A stretch of 64,000 nucleotides of DNA from Tritonibacter scottomollicae (GTDB lineage: Bacteria; Pseudomonadota; Alphaproteobacteria; Rhodobacterales; Rhodobacteraceae), in assembly GCF_003003215.1 (NCBI RefSeq), contig NZ_PVUF01000003.1, positions 124,001 through 188,000 on the forward strand, given 5' to 3'. The position numbers were made by a program, and so were the translations under genes. The notes under the pieces were generated by a model that searched no databases, was not told the DNA's origin, and saw only the letters and a list, made by a program, of their open reading frames with translations. Each line of letters opens with the position of its first letter. The stretch's first letter is position 1. This document shows positions 34,014 to 41,624 of this stretch, in pieces.

Positions 34014-34088
34014 GTGAAATCCATCGCCTATGTCGCGTTGCTGATCCTGATGCTGGGCATCGGGACCGGCTGGATCGTTGGGGTCTAG
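34014..34088 (+). CDS. Putative 24-residue single-pass membrane mini-protein
   Basis: A GTG-initiated frame of 24 codons reads M-K-S-I-A-Y-V-A-L-L-I-L-M-L-G-I-G-T-G-W-I-V-G-V when split as short blocks: a charged start, then one hydrophobic helix. GGGGG lies nine bases before the start. The stop is four bases before the ATG of the XpaC-like gene, so it would be translationally coupled to the membrane-stress module. No family is recognised. Coding status is inferred from position, hydrophobicity and ribosome site. Confidence 0.45.
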   Translation: MKSIAYVALLILMLGIGTGWIVGV

Positions 34089-34092
34089 ACAC

Positions 34093-35007
34093 ATGGCACA
34101 GCGTTTTGGTGGCAAATTCAGCCCCTCGGGCAACGACCCCTCCGGCAGCCGTCCGGACGGTCGCACCTCAAGCTCCTCCCGGATGATGGCTAACGCACAG
34201 GTGAACCCCGTGGGCCTGCGCGCCAACCTGATGTTCGTACCTGCTGCTGTTCTGATGCTGTTCTCCCTTGGCGCTGGCGCCTCGGCCCTGGTGATCGGAC
34301 TGATCGGCGCAGGTCTTTGGGTCGGCTCCGCTGTGATGCTGCGCGAAGGGCTGAAGGCCGAAGCCGCCTATGCTGCGCGCAAGGTGGCGCGTCGCCCCGC
34401 CCTGCCCCGCAAAATCCTCGCCGCGCTTCTATGTGGTCTCGGCGGCGCTGTCGGTGCATGGGCCAGCGAGCCTGGCGTGATCACGGCTGCGCTCTATGGG
34501 CTGGCCTGTAGCGGGCTGCATTTCGCCGCCTTCGGTGTTGACCCGCTCAGCGACAAGGGCGTCGCGGGGGTGGACGAATTCCAAAGCTCCCGCGTGGCCC
34601 GCGTGGTGGATGAGGCCGAAACCCATCTGGCCGCGATGAAGGATGCCGTTCTGCGTGCCAAGGATCGTCAGGTCGAGCTGCGCGTCGACCAGTTCCAGTC
34701 CGTGGCCCGTGACCTCTGCCGCACGGTGGAGGAAGACCCGCGCGATCTGACCGCCGCGCGCAAGTATCTGACCGTCTACCTCATGGGGGCCCGCGACGCG
34801 TCCATCAAGTTTGCCGATATCTTTGCGCGCAGTGGCGACGCACAGGCCCGCGCCGACTATCTGGCGCTGCTCGACGATCTGGAACAGAATTTTGCCGCCC
34901 GGACCGAAAAACTCCTGCTGGAGGACCGTGGCGACCTGACGATTGAAATTGATGTATTGCGCGCCCGGTTGGAGCGCGAAGGCGTCCAGATGGACCGCCC
35001 CTCTTAA
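34093..35007 (+). CDS. XpaC-like protein (5-bromo-4-chloroindolyl phosphate hydrolysis family)
   Basis: A 304-residue protein. A polar Ser/Gly-rich start (1-40) is followed by four hydrophobic segments in two pairs (about 42-83 and 107-148), then a long helical cytosolic domain (160-304) rich in charged residues. The architecture matches XpaC (PF10112), historically named for hydrolysis of X-phosphate in B. subtilis but of unknown role; XpaC genes usually lie next to telA, as here (21 bp spacing). I chose the ATG of M-A-Q-R-F-G-G over an in-frame start five codons upstream that overlaps the mini-protein stop. Confidence 0.8.
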   Translation: MAQRFGGKFSPSGNDPSGSRPDGRTSSSSRMMANAQVNPVGLRANLMFVPAAVLMLFSLGAGASALVIGLIGAGLWVGSAVMLREGLKAEAAYAARKVARRPALPRKILAALLCGLGGAVGAWASEPGVITAALYGLACSGLHFAAFGVDPLSDKGVAGVDEFQSSRVARVVDEAETHLAAMKDAVLRAKDRQVELRVDQFQSVARDLCRTVEEDPRDLTAARKYLTVYLMGARDASIKFADIFARSGDAQARADYLALLDDLEQNFAARTEKLLLEDRGDLTIEIDVLRARLEREGVQMDRPS

Positions 35008-35028
35008 CCTGACAGAAAGGCCTGGCCC

Positions 35029-36219
35029 ATGTCCGAGACCATTCAGAAAAAAGCCGTCGAAGCCGAAACATTGGTGAAGGAAGTGACCGAGGTTGCCCTG
35101 GCTGAGCCCAAGGGCGAGCTGGCCACGCTGGAGGCCGCAGACCCGGAGACCACCACCGCGATCCGTCGCCGCATTGGCGAGATCGACATGGGTGACACCA
35201 ATTCGATCATCTCTTTCGGCTCTGCCGCACAGGGCGAATTGCAGCAGATCAGCCAAGCGATGCTGACGGATGTACGCAACAAGGATGTCGGCCCCGCCGG
35301 CGATTCCCTGCGCGATATCGTCACCACCATTCGCGGCTTTTCGGTCTCCGAACTGGATGTGCGCCGCAAGCCCACCTTCTGGGAACGGCTGCTGGGCCGG
35401 GCCGCGCCCTTTGCCAAGTTCACCGCCAAATACGAGACCATCCAGGGCCAGATCGACCGGATCACCGACAATCTCCTGGGCCATGAGCACACGCTGCTGA
35501 AGGACATCAAATCCCTTGACGTGCTCTATGAGAAGACGCTGAACTTCTACGACGAGCTGGCGCTTTATATTGCCGCCGGTGAGGCAAAGCTGGCAGAGCT
35601 AGACGCCACAGACATTCCCGAAAAAGAAGCTGCCGTCGAGGCGGCGCCAGAAGACGACAAGGTCATCAAGGCGCAGGAGCTGCGCGATCTGCGTGCGGCC
35701 CGCGACGATCTGGAGCGCCGGGTGCATGACCTCAAGCTGACCCGTCAGGTCACCATGCAGTCGCTGCCCTCGATCCGCCTGGTGCAGGAAAACGACAAGT
35801 CGCTGGTGACCAAGATCAACTCCACCCTCGTGAATACCGTGCCGCTGTGGGAAACCCAGCTGGCGCAGGCGGTAACCATCCAGCGCTCGGCCGAGGCGGC
35901 GCATGCGGTGCGCGACGCCAACAACCTGACCAACGAGCTGCTGACTGCCAATGCCTCCAACCTGCGCGAAAGCAACAAGGTGATCCGGCAGGAAATGGAA
36001 CGCGGCGTGTTTGACATCGAGGCCGTAAAACAGGCCAATGCGGATTTGATCGGCACCATCGAGGAAAGCCTTCAGATCGCCGACGAGGGCAAGCGCAAGC
36101 GCGCCGAGGCAGAGACCGAGCTGAAGAAGATGGAAACCGAACTGCGCGACACGCTGGCCTCCGCCAAGGCGCGCAAGGATGGTGTCGGCGACAATGCCGG
36201 CACCGCCGTGCCAAAGTGA
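35029..36219 (+). CDS. TelA/KlaA family protein (toxic anion resistance)
   Basis: A 396-residue, almost entirely helical cytosolic protein with a TelA pattern: W-E-R-L-L-G near 125, then F-T-A-K-Y-E-T-I-Q-G-Q-I-D, L-Y-E-K-T-L-N-F-Y and the strongly conserved Q-S-L-P-S-I-R-L-V-Q-E-N (about 246-257), followed by W-E-T-Q-L. Coiled-coil propensity is high towards the C terminus. TelA/KlaA was linked to tellurite resistance on plasmid RK2, and chromosomal TelA genes contribute to resistance to cell-envelope-active agents. AAAGG precedes the ATG. It is in one run with XpaC and DUF2927 genes. Confidence 0.93.
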   Translation: MSETIQKKAVEAETLVKEVTEVALAEPKGELATLEAADPETTTAIRRRIGEIDMGDTNSIISFGSAAQGELQQISQAMLTDVRNKDVGPAGDSLRDIVTTIRGFSVSELDVRRKPTFWERLLGRAAPFAKFTAKYETIQGQIDRITDNLLGHEHTLLKDIKSLDVLYEKTLNFYDELALYIAAGEAKLAELDATDIPEKEAAVEAAPEDDKVIKAQELRDLRAARDDLERRVHDLKLTRQVTMQSLPSIRLVQENDKSLVTKINSTLVNTVPLWETQLAQAVTIQRSAEAAHAVRDANNLTNELLTANASNLRESNKVIRQEMERGVFDIEAVKQANADLIGTIEESLQIADEGKRKRAEAETELKKMETELRDTLASAKARKDGVGDNAGTAVPK

Positions 36220-36229
36220 GCATGGGCGC

Positions 36230-37180
36230 GTGACGCCTCGACACAACAAGACCCGGAACCGCCGCCTCGGCGCGGTTTTGTCGCTGGGCGCGTCTGTCGT
36301 GCTCAGCGGGTGTCTGGCGCTTGCGCCCGGCCCCAAGGACACGCCGCGCCCAACGCCACGGCCCGAAAAACCGATCTACACCCCGTCGGTCGAGGCACAG
36401 GCCCTGACGAAATACTACGCTGATCTTGAACAGGATCTGCTGACCCGTGGGTTATTGCGCACAGATGGTGGCGGGCCGGAAACGCCGTATGACGCCGAGG
36501 ACCTAGCGGAAAACTTTGAAACCCTTGCGTTTTACGACGAATACGCCACGGCCTCTGATGGCGGTGCCGGGGGCCTGGGGCGTTGGGAACAGCCGGTGCG
36601 TCTGGTGCCGGTCTTTGGCCCCTCGGTATCCGCGGCGCAGGCCAAGCGGGATCGCGCCACACTTGCTGCATATGCCGCCCGTCTCGCGCGCATCACCGGG
36701 CATCCCGTCACGGTCGGCTCCAGCGGCAATTTCACCGTGATCTTTGCAGGCATTGATGACGCTGACTATGTTGAAAGCAAGGTGCGCCAGCTCCTGCCCA
36801 ATCTTTCGGCCAGTGACGTCGCCCTGTTTGCGACCCCACCGCGCAAGTTCTACTGCCTGGTCTTTGCAGGCGGCCCGCAACGCGACCCGCTGAATTACTC
36901 CCGCGGGGTTGCGCTGATCCGGGCCGAGCAATCTGAGCTGATGCGCGACAGTTGCATTCACGAAGAAATCGCGCAAGGCCTTGGCCTGCGCAACGACAGC
37001 CCCAGGGCGCGGCCCTCCATCTTCAACGATGATGACGAATTCGCCCGCCTGACCAGCCACGACGAGAAACTGTTGCAGATCCTGTATGATTCCCGTCTGC
37101 GCGTGGCGATGAGCGCGGAGGAAGCCCGACCGACCGTCGCGCGTATCGCCCAAGAGATCATGGGCGATCTGTCTCTCTAG
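36230..37180 (+). CDS. DUF2927 lipoprotein
   Basis: A 316-residue protein with a lipoprotein signal: basic N terminus, hydrophobic run and lipobox L-S-G-C (Cys28), then a Pro-rich linker (P-R-P-T-P-R-P). The body shows the DUF2927 core S-C-I-H-E-E-I-A-Q-G-L-G-L-R-N-D, followed by F-N-D-D-D-E-F-A-R-L-T. The H-E-E-I-A-Q-G-L-G-L string loosely recalls metallopeptidase helices, but a full zinc site is not evident. The GTG start 11 bp after the telA stop gives a proper signal peptide; the longer frame begins inside telA. Probably periplasmic, tethered to a membrane; function unknown. Confidence 0.82.
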   Translation: MTPRHNKTRNRRLGAVLSLGASVVLSGCLALAPGPKDTPRPTPRPEKPIYTPSVEAQALTKYYADLEQDLLTRGLLRTDGGGPETPYDAEDLAENFETLAFYDEYATASDGGAGGLGRWEQPVRLVPVFGPSVSAAQAKRDRATLAAYAARLARITGHPVTVGSSGNFTVIFAGIDDADYVESKVRQLLPNLSASDVALFATPPRKFYCLVFAGGPQRDPLNYSRGVALIRAEQSELMRDSCIHEEIAQGLGLRNDSPRARPSIFNDDDEFARLTSHDEKLLQILYDSRLRVAMSAEEARPTVARIAQEIMGDLSL

Positions 37181-37333
37181 GACGCCGTCCCTGCACCCCC
37201 TCGGCACGTGCACCATACGGTTGCGGGGAAAAGCGCCATGTCTCCGGCAGAATCGCAAGTTCCACGCCCTGCCCTCTGGTTTCGAGGCAACGGGGTTGCT
37301 ACATCTTGGGAAACAGCCGTGGGAGGACACAGC

Positions 37334-38515
37334 GTGGGCATTTTCGATTTTCTCAAAGGCGAATTCATCGACGTCATCCATTGGACCGATGACACCCGCG
37401 ACACCATGGTCATGCGGTTTGAACGCGAAGGCCATGCGATCAAATACGGCGCCAAACTGACGGTGCGCGAGGGTCAGGCGGCGGTCTTTGTCCATGAAGG
37501 CCAGCTGGCGGATGTGTTCACGCCCGGTCTTTACATGCTTGAGACCAACAATATGCCGGTGATGACGACGCTGCAGCACTGGGATCACGGCTTTCAGTCG
37601 CCGTTCAAATCCGAGATCTACTTTGTCGCGACAACGCGGTTCAATGACCTCAAATGGGGCACCAAGAACCCGATCATGTGCCGCGACCCGGAGTTTGGCC
37701 CAGTCCGCCTGCGCGCCTTTGGCAGCTACTCGGTGCGGGTGGTTGATCCGGCGCGTTTCCTGACCGAGATCGTCGGCACCGATGGTCAGTTCACCATGGA
37801 CGAGATCTCCTATCAGATCCGCAATATCATCGTGCAGGAGTTCTCGCGCGCCATTGCAGGATCGGGCATCCCGGTGCTGGACATGGCGGCCAACACCGCC
37901 GATCTGGGCAAGCTGGTGGCGGCCGAGATTGGCCCCGTCGTGGCGGAATACGGCCTCGCCATCCCGGAGCTTTATGTGGAAAATATCTCGCTGCCGCCGG
38001 CGGTGGAGCAGGCGATGGACAAGCGCACCCAGATGGGCATCATCGGCGATCTGGGCCGCTATACGCAGTTCAAGGCCGCCGAAGCCATGGAAGCCGCCGC
38101 CAAGACCCCCAACAGCGGCATGGGCGCGGGCCTTGGCATGGGAATGGGCATGGCGATGGCACAGCAGATGGGTCAGACCTTGCACCAGGCGCAGTCCCCG
38201 GCAGCAGCGGGCCAGACCACCGGTCCCTGGGGCACACGGCCCGCACCCGCTGCCTCGCAGGCGCCAGCGCAGGCCGCCCCGATGGCCCCGCCGCCACCGC
38301 CGGTGGAGCATGTCTGGCATACTGCTGAAAATGGCAAAACCTCCGGGCCATTTTCCAAGGCGCGCATGGGGCGCATGGCGCAGGAAGGCCAGCTGACACG
38401 TGACACCCATGTCTGGACCCCGGGACAAGACGGCTGGATGCGCGCAGGCGACGTCACCGAACTGGCGCAGCTCTTCACCATCCTGCCCCCACCGCCTCCG
38501 CCGCCTGCGGGGTAG
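37334..38515 (+). CDS. SPFH-domain protein with C-terminal GYF-type domain (virion-core-protein-like)
   Basis: A 393-residue protein. The N-terminal SPFH/band-7-like domain (about 1-260) starts M-G-I-F-D-F-L-K-G-E-F-I-D and shows V-R-E-G-Q-A-A-V-F and L-Y-M-L-E-T-N-N-M-P. A Gly/Met-rich linker (265-285) and a Pro/Ala-rich linker (300-330) lead to a GYF_2-like domain with W-H-T-A-E-N-G-K-T-S-G-P-F and W-T-P-G-Q-D-G-W. Such proteins are commonly mis-named lumpy-skin-disease virion core protein. They are thought to scaffold membrane microdomains. A perfect GGAGG seven bases upstream supports the GTG start. It sits in a run with TelA and a zinc-ribbon protein. Confidence 0.88.
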   Translation: MGIFDFLKGEFIDVIHWTDDTRDTMVMRFEREGHAIKYGAKLTVREGQAAVFVHEGQLADVFTPGLYMLETNNMPVMTTLQHWDHGFQSPFKSEIYFVATTRFNDLKWGTKNPIMCRDPEFGPVRLRAFGSYSVRVVDPARFLTEIVGTDGQFTMDEISYQIRNIIVQEFSRAIAGSGIPVLDMAANTADLGKLVAAEIGPVVAEYGLAIPELYVENISLPPAVEQAMDKRTQMGIIGDLGRYTQFKAAEAMEAAAKTPNSGMGAGLGMGMGMAMAQQMGQTLHQAQSPAAAGQTTGPWGTRPAPAASQAPAQAAPMAPPPPPVEHVWHTAENGKTSGPFSKARMGRMAQEGQLTRDTHVWTPGQDGWMRAGDVTELAQLFTILPPPPPPPAG

Positions 38516-38527
38516 TATCCCTTGACG

Positions 38528-39022
38528 ATGCCGAGCTTTTCACCCTACTCAACGCAACAATGGAGGTATGCGGTCAGCCTGAGCGGCCCGATCGCATACA
38601 ACATCATCCTTATTGTTTCGACGGCTCCAATTCTGCTTTCAAGCGACCCTTGGTATGCTGCAATTCTGTATATCTTGGTGTTTGCTCTAGTTGGTACACC
38701 AATTGCCTTGATGGCGAGTTGGGTATTCTTGTCTGCGCCACTTAGGCTTCTTATGCGACGCCGCGTAAGCTGGGGAGTTGCAGTGCTTTGGGGGGCCATA
38801 ATTCCGATGGTTGCCATAGTGACCTATTCGCTTCTGATAAATACTATTGGAACAACAGGGCTTGGGTGGACCAGCCCCACAGCGCGAGACTGGACAGTCT
38901 CGGCTGAACATCAGCTCCTCACATCGTCTCAATCGAGAGCGATATTCGTAAGCGCATGCGTTTCAACCGCACTTTTTATTCGCTTCTGTCTCGGACCTGG
39001 CAGACAACTTGAAGCACCTTGA
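38528..39022 (+). CDS. Small membrane protein of low GC, unknown function
   Basis: About 164 residues with four hydrophobic segments (roughly residues 20-38, 43-66, 84-108, 137-155 from the chosen ATG). No family is recognised. The gene is visibly AT-richer than its neighbours and uses codons such as ATA, AGA and TTA that are rare around it, suggesting recent acquisition. It lies 12 bp after the SPFH gene and 33 bp before the zinc-ribbon gene, all on one strand. Two starts are possible (TTG at 38522 or this ATG). Confidence 0.6.
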   Translation: MPSFSPYSTQQWRYAVSLSGPIAYNIILIVSTAPILLSSDPWYAAILYILVFALVGTPIALMASWVFLSAPLRLLMRRRVSWGVAVLWGAIIPMVAIVTYSLLINTIGTTGLGWTSPTARDWTVSAEHQLLTSSQSRAIFVSACVSTALFIRFCLGPGRQLEAP

Positions 39023-39055
39023 ATAATTGGCTCTAGACCAAATGGTATACTCCGC

Positions 39056-40189
39056 GTGACCCAGACACCGCCGCCCCCGCCCGCAATGGACACAGCCCCC
39101 CAAGAAGCAGAGGAAACGCACCGCTTTCCTTGTGAACAATGCGGTGCCGATTATCGCTTTGCGCCAGCAGAAGGCGCGTTGATCTGTGATCACTGTGGCC
39201 ACCAGAAAGACCTGACAGAGAGCCCATGGGGCGGCAGCGCCCTGAAGGAGCTCGATTTCCTCTCCGCGTTGCGCGAACAGCTTCCTGCCGCCGAGATGGA
39301 AGTGACCCGCGTTTCCTCCTGCCCCAATTGTGCCGCGCAGGTGGAGTTTGACCCCTCGGTGCATGCGCTGGAATGCCCCTTCTGCGCCACTCCCGTGGTG
39401 GCGGACACCGGCGAGAACCGTCACATCAAACCCAAGGGTGTCCTGCCCTTTCAGTTCGACGAACGCGCCGCGCACACGGCGATGGAAGACTGGTTGGGCG
39501 GGCTGTGGTTTGCGCCAAATGGCCTCAAGGAATATGCCCGTAAAGGGCGCAAGATGGATGGGATCTACGTCCCCTACTGGACCTATGACGCCCAGACCCA
39601 CAGCCAATACACCGGCCAGCGCGGCACGGAATATACCGTCAGCCGCACCGTCATGGTCGACGGCAAACCGCAGGTGCGCACCGAAGTTCGCGTGCGCTGG
39701 TCCAATGTCCGTGGGCGCGTGCAGCGATTCTTTGACGACGTATTGGTGCTCGCCTCCAAAAGCCTGCCGCGCAAATATACCGAAGGGCTGGAGCCTTGGG
39801 ACCTGTCGCAGCTTGCCCCCTATCAGCCCAAATATCTGGCCGGGTTCCGGGCTGAGGCCTATACCATCGACCTTGAGCCCGGCTTTGCCGATGCCAGCCG
39901 GAAAATGGACCGGGTGATCGAACGCGACATCAAGTTCGATATCGGCGGCGACCGCCAGCGCATCAGCTCGGTCGATACCGATGTGAGTGCGGTGACGTTC
40001 AAACACGTGCTGCTGCCGGTCTGGATGGCAGCCTATAAATACCGCGGTCAAAGCTATCGCTTTGTGGTGAACGGGCAGTCGGGCCGGGTGCAGGGCGAAC
40101 GCCCCTATTCCGCATGGAAGATCGCAGGCGCCGTTGTGCTGGGTTTGATCGTGGCGGCTGGCGTGGCCTACCTCGCGTCACAGAGTTAA
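39056..40189 (+). CDS. Double zinc-ribbon, C-terminally anchored membrane protein
   Basis: A 377-residue protein. Two zinc ribbons lie near the N terminus: Cys26/29/44/47 and Cys89/92/107/110 (each C-x2-C...C-x2-C). A middle domain of beta character (130-345) includes G-V-L-P-F-Q-F-D, Y-V-P-Y-W-T-Y-D-A and L-P-V-W-M-A-A-Y-K-Y, then a single transmembrane segment at the C terminus (about 352-373). It is often annotated as primosomal-protein-N'-like or TFIIB-type, on the zinc ribbons only. Homologues commonly neighbour SPFH/GYF genes, as here. Starts with GTG. Confidence 0.8.
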   Translation: MTQTPPPPPAMDTAPQEAEETHRFPCEQCGADYRFAPAEGALICDHCGHQKDLTESPWGGSALKELDFLSALREQLPAAEMEVTRVSSCPNCAAQVEFDPSVHALECPFCATPVVADTGENRHIKPKGVLPFQFDERAAHTAMEDWLGGLWFAPNGLKEYARKGRKMDGIYVPYWTYDAQTHSQYTGQRGTEYTVSRTVMVDGKPQVRTEVRVRWSNVRGRVQRFFDDVLVLASKSLPRKYTEGLEPWDLSQLAPYQPKYLAGFRAEAYTIDLEPGFADASRKMDRVIERDIKFDIGGDRQRISSVDTDVSAVTFKHVLLPVWMAAYKYRGQSYRFVVNGQSGRVQGERPYSAWKIAGAVVLGLIVAAGVAYLASQS

Positions 40190-40259
40190 ATTCCGACACC
40201 TGCTTGCCTTTTCGCGACTCCCCCTGCATGTTCGCGCCAAATTCCGGGGAGACGATACA

Positions 40260-40940
40260 TTGTCCAACAGCGCTTTGAGCGAGTTAGACCAGCTGCTAAG
40301 CACGCGGCATAGCTGCCGCGGGTTCAGGCCCGATCCAGTACCCCGCGCGGTGATCACCCAGATCTTGGACGCCGCTTGCAAAGTGCCTTCCTGGTGCAAC
40401 GCTCAACCCTGGGCGCTCACGATTACCAGCGGCGCGGAGACCGACCGGCTGCGCACGGCTCTGACCGAGGCCGCCACTGCCGGTGACCATGACCCTGACC
40501 TTGCCTTTCCCACGCGGTATTCCGGCGCCTATCAGGCCCGCAGACGCGCTTGCGGCTGGGCGCTTTATGAGGCGGTCGGGGTTCAAAAGGGCGACCGGGA
40601 GGGGGCCGCGCGACAGATGATGGAGAACTTCTCCCTCTTTGGTGCCCCCCATTGCGCGATCCTGTCGAGCCCGGCTGAACTCGGCTCCTATGGCGCAATG
40701 GATTGCGGCGGTTTTGTCGCCGCTTTTACCCTTGCGGCGCAGGCGCTGGGGGTCGCAACGATCCCGCAAGCCGCCGTCGCGTCTCATGCGCCGCTGCTGC
40801 GCCAGCTCTACGATATACCCGAGGATCGGCTGATCCTCTGTGCGATCAGCTTCGGCTACGAGGATCCGGATCATCCCGCCAACGGGTTTCGCACCACTCG
40901 GGCCGCGATCAAAGACTTCACCGATTGGCGCGGCGCCTGA
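40260..40940 (+). CDS. Nitroreductase family protein
   Basis: A 226-residue FMN-dependent fold protein: S-C-R-G-F-R-P-D near residue 18-25 (phosphate contact), P-S-W-C-N-A-Q-P-W near 42-50, and a late A-T-I-P-Q-A-A-V and C-A-I-S-F-G-Y-E-D-P. Such enzymes reduce nitro compounds, quinones or flavins with NAD(P)H. The start is TTG with GGGGAGA eight bases upstream; no ATG fits. 22 bp before dtd on the same strand, so probably cotranscribed. Confidence 0.88.
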   Translation: MSNSALSELDQLLSTRHSCRGFRPDPVPRAVITQILDAACKVPSWCNAQPWALTITSGAETDRLRTALTEAATAGDHDPDLAFPTRYSGAYQARRRACGWALYEAVGVQKGDREGAARQMMENFSLFGAPHCAILSSPAELGSYGAMDCGGFVAAFTLAAQALGVATIPQAAVASHAPLLRQLYDIPEDRLILCAISFGYEDPDHPANGFRTTRAAIKDFTDWRGA

Positions 40941-40961
40941 ACCGCCGCAGGAAGGACAGCC

Positions 40962-41432
40962 ATGCGCGCCCTGTTGCAACGTGTGAGCGCGGCAAGCGTC
41001 ACCGTCGACTCTGCCACCATCGGCGAGATCGGCCCCGGAATACTGGTCCTGATCTGCGCGATGCAGGGCGATAGCGAGGCCGAGGCCGAACATTTGGTGC
41101 ACAAGATTTCACGCCTGCGCATCTTTCGCGATGACGCGGGCAAGATGAACCGCTCGGTTGCGGATGTCGGTGGCTCAGTGCTGGTGGTCAGCCAGTTCAC
41201 GCTAGCCGCAGACACCCGCAGCGGCACAAGGCCCGGTTTTTCCAAAGCCGCGCCACCAGCAAAAGGAGAAGAGCTTTATCATTGTTTTTGCGACAAAATG
41301 CGGGCTACGGGCCTGCCCGTTGCAACCGGCGCATTTGGAGCTGACATGAAAGTTTCACTTGTAAACGACGGTCCTGTTACAGTCTGGCTGGACACCGATG
41401 ATCGTCCTAACAAGTCCGCAAGACCGGGGTAA
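40962..41432 (+). CDS. dtd: D-aminoacyl-tRNA deacylase
   Basis: A 156-residue protein with M-R-A-L-L-Q-R-V at the start, the catalytic S-Q-F-T-L motif (about 77-81) and the C-terminal [11 protein letters not shown] (about 134-144) holding the Gly-cisPro-type loop in DTD. It hydrolyses D-aminoacyl-tRNA to keep D-amino acids out of proteins. Full length for the family. GGAAGG precedes the ATG. Confidence 0.95.
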   Translation: MRALLQRVSAASVTVDSATIGEIGPGILVLICAMQGDSEAEAEHLVHKISRLRIFRDDAGKMNRSVADVGGSVLVVSQFTLAADTRSGTRPGFSKAAPPAKGEELYHCFCDKMRATGLPVATGAFGADMKVSLVNDGPVTVWLDTDDRPNKSARPG

Positions 41433-41624
41433 CACCCCCGCGCAGCCAGAGCATTCGCAGGCCATGATGGGAGCTCTCAAGGGCCGGTTATCCCGGCACT
41501 CCCAGCAAGTCGGACGCAATTTTCTGGCATTATTCCTTGCCCCAGTGTGCCAAATCGGCAAATCTTGTACCACCATTCAAGAAAAAACCGGGGCCTACTC
41601 GTAACCTCGATAGGGAGACAACGC

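Noticed and set aside
36503-38428. Very long minus-strand frame (641 codons) opposite the DUF2927 and SPFH genes
   Set aside because: Composition is His/Gln/Arg-rich and matches the antisense of GC-rich coding sequence; the plus-strand proteins have clear domains and ribosome binding sites.
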